Below are positions 5,879 through 8,376 of a stretch of DNA of 8,376 bases, one piece after another (position 1 is the stretch's first letter; each line of letters starts with the position of its first letter). This DNA is from Chloroflexota bacterium (GTDB lineage: Bacteria > Chloroflexota > Anaerolineae > JAADDB01). Under the pieces are notes generated by a model that saw only the letters and a program-made list of their open reading frames with translations, had not been told where the DNA came from and searched no databases. The translations under genes were made by a program, and so were the position numbers. The DNA is taken from assembly GCA_013154135.1 (NCBI GenBank), contig JAADDB010000310.1, positions 1-8,376 of the forward strand, written 5' to 3'.

Positions 5879-7324
5879 ATGGCCGAGGAACATCGGCCTG
5901 TACACGATTCAGACAACTTGAACCCATCTGAGCCGGAGATCCTCTACCAGCAGGGCATGAACGCCTACCGCCAACGGCGCTGGGAAGACGCGCTGGCCGC
6001 GTTCTCGCGGCTCAAGCAGGTGGACCCGTCCTGGCAGGGGGTGGACGCGCTCATCGACGAAGTGCATTGGTTCATGCAGCTGGAGGCCATTGAGCCGGGG
6101 CAGCGCGCGCAAGCCTTTGTACAAGAGTCACGTCACACCTCCCGGCGAGGCCTGTGGCTGGGCCTGACCCTCCTCTTCCTGGCTTTGCTTGTGACCGTGG
6201 CCATCCTCGCGGGCTGGGTTCCTTCCTTCGGGGATAAGGAACTGGAGGCCCGTAAACAAGCGCTCTACGAGGAGGGATACACCGCGCTCGCGGCCGGGGA
6301 TTACGAGGAGGCCATCCGCTCCTTCGAAGAACTGCAGCAACTCGCGCCCAACGAGGATGCGGTCAAAGTGGCCCTACGCCAGGCACGACGCCTCCAAGAA
6401 CTGGCCACACGCTACCAGCGGGCCCAACAAGCCATTGAAGAGGAGGATTGGAACACCGCGGCCCGGGAGTTGGAAGCCATCCTGGCCATCGATGCCACCT
6501 ACAAAGACGCGGCCGAACTGGCTGTCTACGTCTCCCGCCAGCAGCGGCTTGCCGCCCACTTCCAAAAGGGAAAGGAGCTCTATGACCAGGGCCGTTGGGC
6601 CGAAGCCGCGGCGGAATTCGAGCAAATTCAACGCCTTGACCGCACCTATCGGGCCGATGTGGTGGCCGAATATCTCTTCAACGCCTACCTCAACGAGGGA
6701 ACCCGCCTCATCAAAGAAGAGGGGGACAAGCCCGAATCCGTGCGCCTGGCCCTCCAGTACCTGGGGGCCGCGCTGAGCATTCACCCGCGCAACAAGCAAG
6801 CCGCGGAACAACGCCGCCTCGCGTCCCTCTACCTGGACGGGCTCCTGGCCTACTTGAACGAAAATTGGGACACCGCGATCCGGCGGCTTGAGCAAGTGGT
6901 CCAAGCCCAGCCCGACTACGCGGGGGGCAGGGCCCTCCAATACCTGTTCGACGCGCTGTGGAAACGGGGGGAAGAACTCGTCCAGGAGGGGGATTACGAA
7001 GCCGCGCTGGCCCTGTTCGAAAAAGCCGCGGCCCTCCCCCACCCCGACGCGGAGAAAGCCCAAACCCAGGTGGATCGGTTGAAGGCCGCGCTGGCCCCTG
7101 TGCCCACGCCCACGGCCACTCCCACCCCTACCATACCGCCGTTGCCCACGGCCACTCCCACCCCCATTCCCACACGCCGACCTACGGCCACACCCACCCC
7201 TACACCCACGTGGACACCTTCGCCGCCGCCGCCACCGCCGCCGCCACCACCGCCGCCACCACCACCGTCGCCCACACCCACACCGGTACCAACACCCACG
7301 TTCACTCCGACACCGGAACGGTAG
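5879..7324 (+). CDS. Single-pass membrane TPR protein with Thr-Pro/poly-Pro tail
   Basis: A 481-residue protein. Residues 1-88 are polar and hold one TPR-like unit (about 21-55, with YQQGMNAYRQRRWEDALAAF). Residues 91-112 (GLWLGLTLLFLALLVTVAIL) form one membrane helix. The preceding RHTSRR suggests, by the positive-inside rule, a cytoplasmic N-terminus and an external C-terminus. About six further TPR-like units follow, near 131-165, 179-216, 227-267, 270-311, 318-357 and 360-398, each with the G-x-Y/W-x-x-A pattern (GDYEEAIRSFEEL, GRWAEAAAEFEQI, GDYEAALALFEKA). Residues 408-480 form a Pro/Thr-rich tail with 15 consecutive prolines at 449-463. TPRs are protein-binding scaffolds; here they probably hold partners outside the membrane, possibly the neighbouring gene products. 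No catalytic domain is visible. The tail could span cell-wall or S-layer material, or carry O-glycans. Topology and architecture are well supported; the binding partner is inferred. Confidence 0.92.
   Translation: MAEEHRPVHDSDNLNPSEPEILYQQGMNAYRQRRWEDALAAFSRLKQVDPSWQGVDALIDEVHWFMQLEAIEPGQRAQAFVQESRHTSRRGLWLGLTLLFLALLVTVAILAGWVPSFGDKELEARKQALYEEGYTALAAGDYEEAIRSFEELQQLAPNEDAVKVALRQARRLQELATRYQRAQQAIEEEDWNTAARELEAILAIDATYKDAAELAVYVSRQQRLAAHFQKGKELYDQGRWAEAAAEFEQIQRLDRTYRADVVAEYLFNAYLNEGTRLIKEEGDKPESVRLALQYLGAALSIHPRNKQAAEQRRLASLYLDGLLAYLNENWDTAIRRLEQVVQAQPDYAGGRALQYLFDALWKRGEELVQEGDYEAALALFEKAAALPHPDAEKAQTQVDRLKAALAPVPTPTATPTPTIPPLPTATPTPIPTRRPTATPTPTPTWTPSPPPPPPPPPPPPPPPSPTPTPVPTPTFTPTPER
7099..7321 (+). 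repeat. C-rich low-complexity tract encoding the Thr-Pro/poly-Pro tail
   Basis: The plus strand is strongly C-rich with alternating CCC/ACN-type codons. CCCACGGCCACTCCCACCCC occurs exactly twice, at 7109-7128 and 7145-7164. At 7223-7267 fifteen proline codons (CCG and CCA only) follow one another, making the complementary strand a run of closely spaced GG pairs. Such tracts expand and contract by slippage, so tail length may vary between strains. Confidence 0.75.
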
Positions 7325-7331
7325 GCAGGTC

Positions 7332-8376
7332 ATGAGAGGACGGGACAAACACATCCTCATACTCCTCTTCGGCGTCCTCCTCTTCCTGCTCCCCCTCTTC
7401 ATCGGATGGGGGAGCAGTTCCCGCGCGGGGGGCTGGACTCCCATGGCCTTTCGCGGCAGCACCATCACCTACCTTCGCGCGGGCACGGCCGAAGGGCTCA
7501 CCCACATCTACGTTTGGGGACGGGCCCTGGGGCTCCGGCGCAGCCTGGACGGCGGACGCACCTGGAGCCCTCCCCTGGACCGGACACTGCCCCACACGAC
7601 TTGGGGGAACCCGGGATTGACCGCCCTGGGCATTGCCCCCCACAACGCCCGGCTCGTCCTCGCAAGCCTCACCGACGCCACCCAATCCGTCCTCTACCGC
7701 CTGAACGAGGACGACACCTGGCAGAAAGTGCGCACCCTGGCCACTCCCATCCAAGCCCCCCTCCTCATGGCCAAAGGGGAGAACACCTACATCGCCTGGG
7801 GCCCGACGCTGTGGACATGGGATGGAGACCACTCCTGGCAAGTGGTCCACCGCTGGGAGGGGGAAGAGATCCGGAGCATCGCGATCCTGCCCCACCCCTT
7901 CCCCACCCTCTTCGTCCTCACCCATACCCTCTGGCGCAGTGAGGACCAGGGGGAGACGTGGACGGCCCTGGAAACCCCGGCAGACGTGCGCGAACTCCTC
8001 ATCCCGCCCGGGGATTCCACCCTGTACGCGCTCGCGCCCCACAGCCTTTGGTACAGCCACGACCGAGGGGAAAGGTGGGAGGAGGTCCAAGCGCCCGAGT
8101 CGTTGCGCGCGTGGGCCCCTTCGGCCACCTACACGGGCATCCTCTACTTTTTGGATGTTCGGGGCCGGATCTGGCGTTGGCGCGCGGACACCCACGCGTG
8201 GGCCCAAATCGGCACTCCCGGTTCTCACGTGGCCCGGTGGCTCGCGACCGACCCCACCGTGGGAAATCGCCTGTACATCGCGGGACAAGATGGGATCTGG
8301 CAAGGGGAGGATACCCTTCCCCCACCCACCCCGACCCCCACCGCCACACCCAGTCCCACTCCCCTGCCTCCAACAC
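7332..8376 (+). CDS. Secreted or membrane-anchored Asp-box beta-propeller (cut by right window edge)
   Basis: The frame is open from ATG 7332 to the window end, 348 codons, and starts seven bases after the TPR gene's stop. The ribosome binding site is weak, so translational coupling is likely. Residues 8-26 (ILILLFGVLLFLLPLFIGW) form a signal peptide or anchor. Three Asp boxes (S-x-D-x-G-x-x-W) are clear: SLDGGRTW at 71-78, SEDQGETW at 203-210 and SHDRGERW at 242-249. Degenerate equivalents end at W130 (NEDDTW), W169 (DGDHSW) and W290 (ADTHAW). The tryptophans are 39-52 residues apart, giving about six blades. This resembles the BNR, sialidase-like and sortilin-like folds. Asp boxes are structural turns, not catalytic residues, and no sialidase catalytic arginine pattern was recognised, so enzyme activity is not claimed. 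From about residue 330 the protein becomes a Pro/Thr linker (PPPTPTPTATPSPTP) leading to an unseen C-terminus. Confidence 0.88.
   Translation, partial: MRGRDKHILILLFGVLLFLLPLFIGWGSSSRAGGWTPMAFRGSTITYLRAGTAEGLTHIYVWGRALGLRRSLDGGRTWSPPLDRTLPHTTWGNPGLTALGIAPHNARLVLASLTDATQSVLYRLNEDDTWQKVRTLATPIQAPLLMAKGENTYIAWGPTLWTWDGDHSWQVVHRWEGEEIRSIAILPHPFPTLFVLTHTLWRSEDQGETWTALETPADVRELLIPPGDSTLYALAPHSLWYSHDRGERWEEVQAPESLRAWAPSATYTGILYFLDVRGRIWRWRADTHAWAQIGTPGSHVARWLATDPTVGNRLYIAGQDGIWQGEDTLPPPTPTPTATPSPTPLPPT

Noticed and set aside
5807..7324. Shared GGAACGGTA at the 3' ends of both the repeat-protein and TPR genes.
   Set aside because: Nine bases around two stop codons, encoding a final Glu-Arg or Leu-Glu-Arg, are not enough to argue for a signal. 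There is no further similarity around them.
6374..7468. Minus-strand open frame of 364 codons opposite the TPR gene, with Arg/Gly-rich low complexity.
   Set aside because: The low complexity is the reverse of the Pro/Thr tail tract, and the frame runs across the junction of two well-supported plus-strand genes.
7332..8376. Sialidase activity for the Asp-box protein.
   Set aside because: Asp boxes are structural and occur in many non-enzymatic propellers. No catalytic arginine triad or Tyr/Glu pair could be assigned in the visible part.
1..8376. CRISPR array, tRNA or rRNA.
   Set aside because: No regularly spaced identical repeats with unique spacers, no cloverleaf with a GTTCRA-like T-arm and no rRNA-like stretch was seen on either strand.

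Overview
The window most likely comes from a member of the Chloroflexota (Anaerolineae/Caldilineae-like). This is inferred from style, since no marker gene is present. The four plus-strand genes are GC-rich at third codon positions. They encode large secreted proteins built of OmpL47-like and fibronectin-like beta-sandwich repeats, an Asp-box beta-propeller, and Thr-Pro/poly-Pro linkers, a combination I associate with that phylum.

Layout. (1) Positions 1-511, minus strand: one end of an insertion sequence. It holds the first 132 codons of an IS4-like DDE transposase that runs off the left edge, its ribosome binding site, a plausible sigma70-type promoter and a candidate element terminus near 491-511. 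A perfect 10-bp inverted repeat (404-413 / 445-454) covers the transposase Shine-Dalgarno sequence, and its distal arm lies inside the promoter spacer. That is the arrangement expected for fold-back inhibition of read-through transcripts. (2) Positions 512-732: a regulatory region with three TTCATC direct repeats, two of them 11 bp apart, placed over the -35 position of a weak promoter. (3) Positions 733-1470: an OmpR/PhoB-family response regulator with all key residues intact and no histidine kinase in the window. (4) Positions 1503-5816: a secreted protein of 1437 residues with nine tandem repeats of two alternating types, flanked by other beta-sandwich domains and ending in a jelly-roll-like domain. 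(5) Positions 5879-7324: a single-pass membrane TPR protein with a Thr-Pro/poly-Pro tail. (6) Position 7332 to the right edge: a membrane-anchored or secreted beta-propeller with Asp boxes, entering a Pro-Thr linker and cut by the window end.

The four plus-strand genes are close together (32, 62 and 7 nt gaps), share orientation and show no terminator between them, so they probably form one operon. The simplest reading is a response regulator that controls, and is co-transcribed with, an extracytoplasmic assembly: a long repeat-built surface protein, a membrane-anchored TPR scaffold and a beta-propeller. The function of the assembly cannot be read from the sequence. The cognate kinase and the operon's end presumably lie outside the window.
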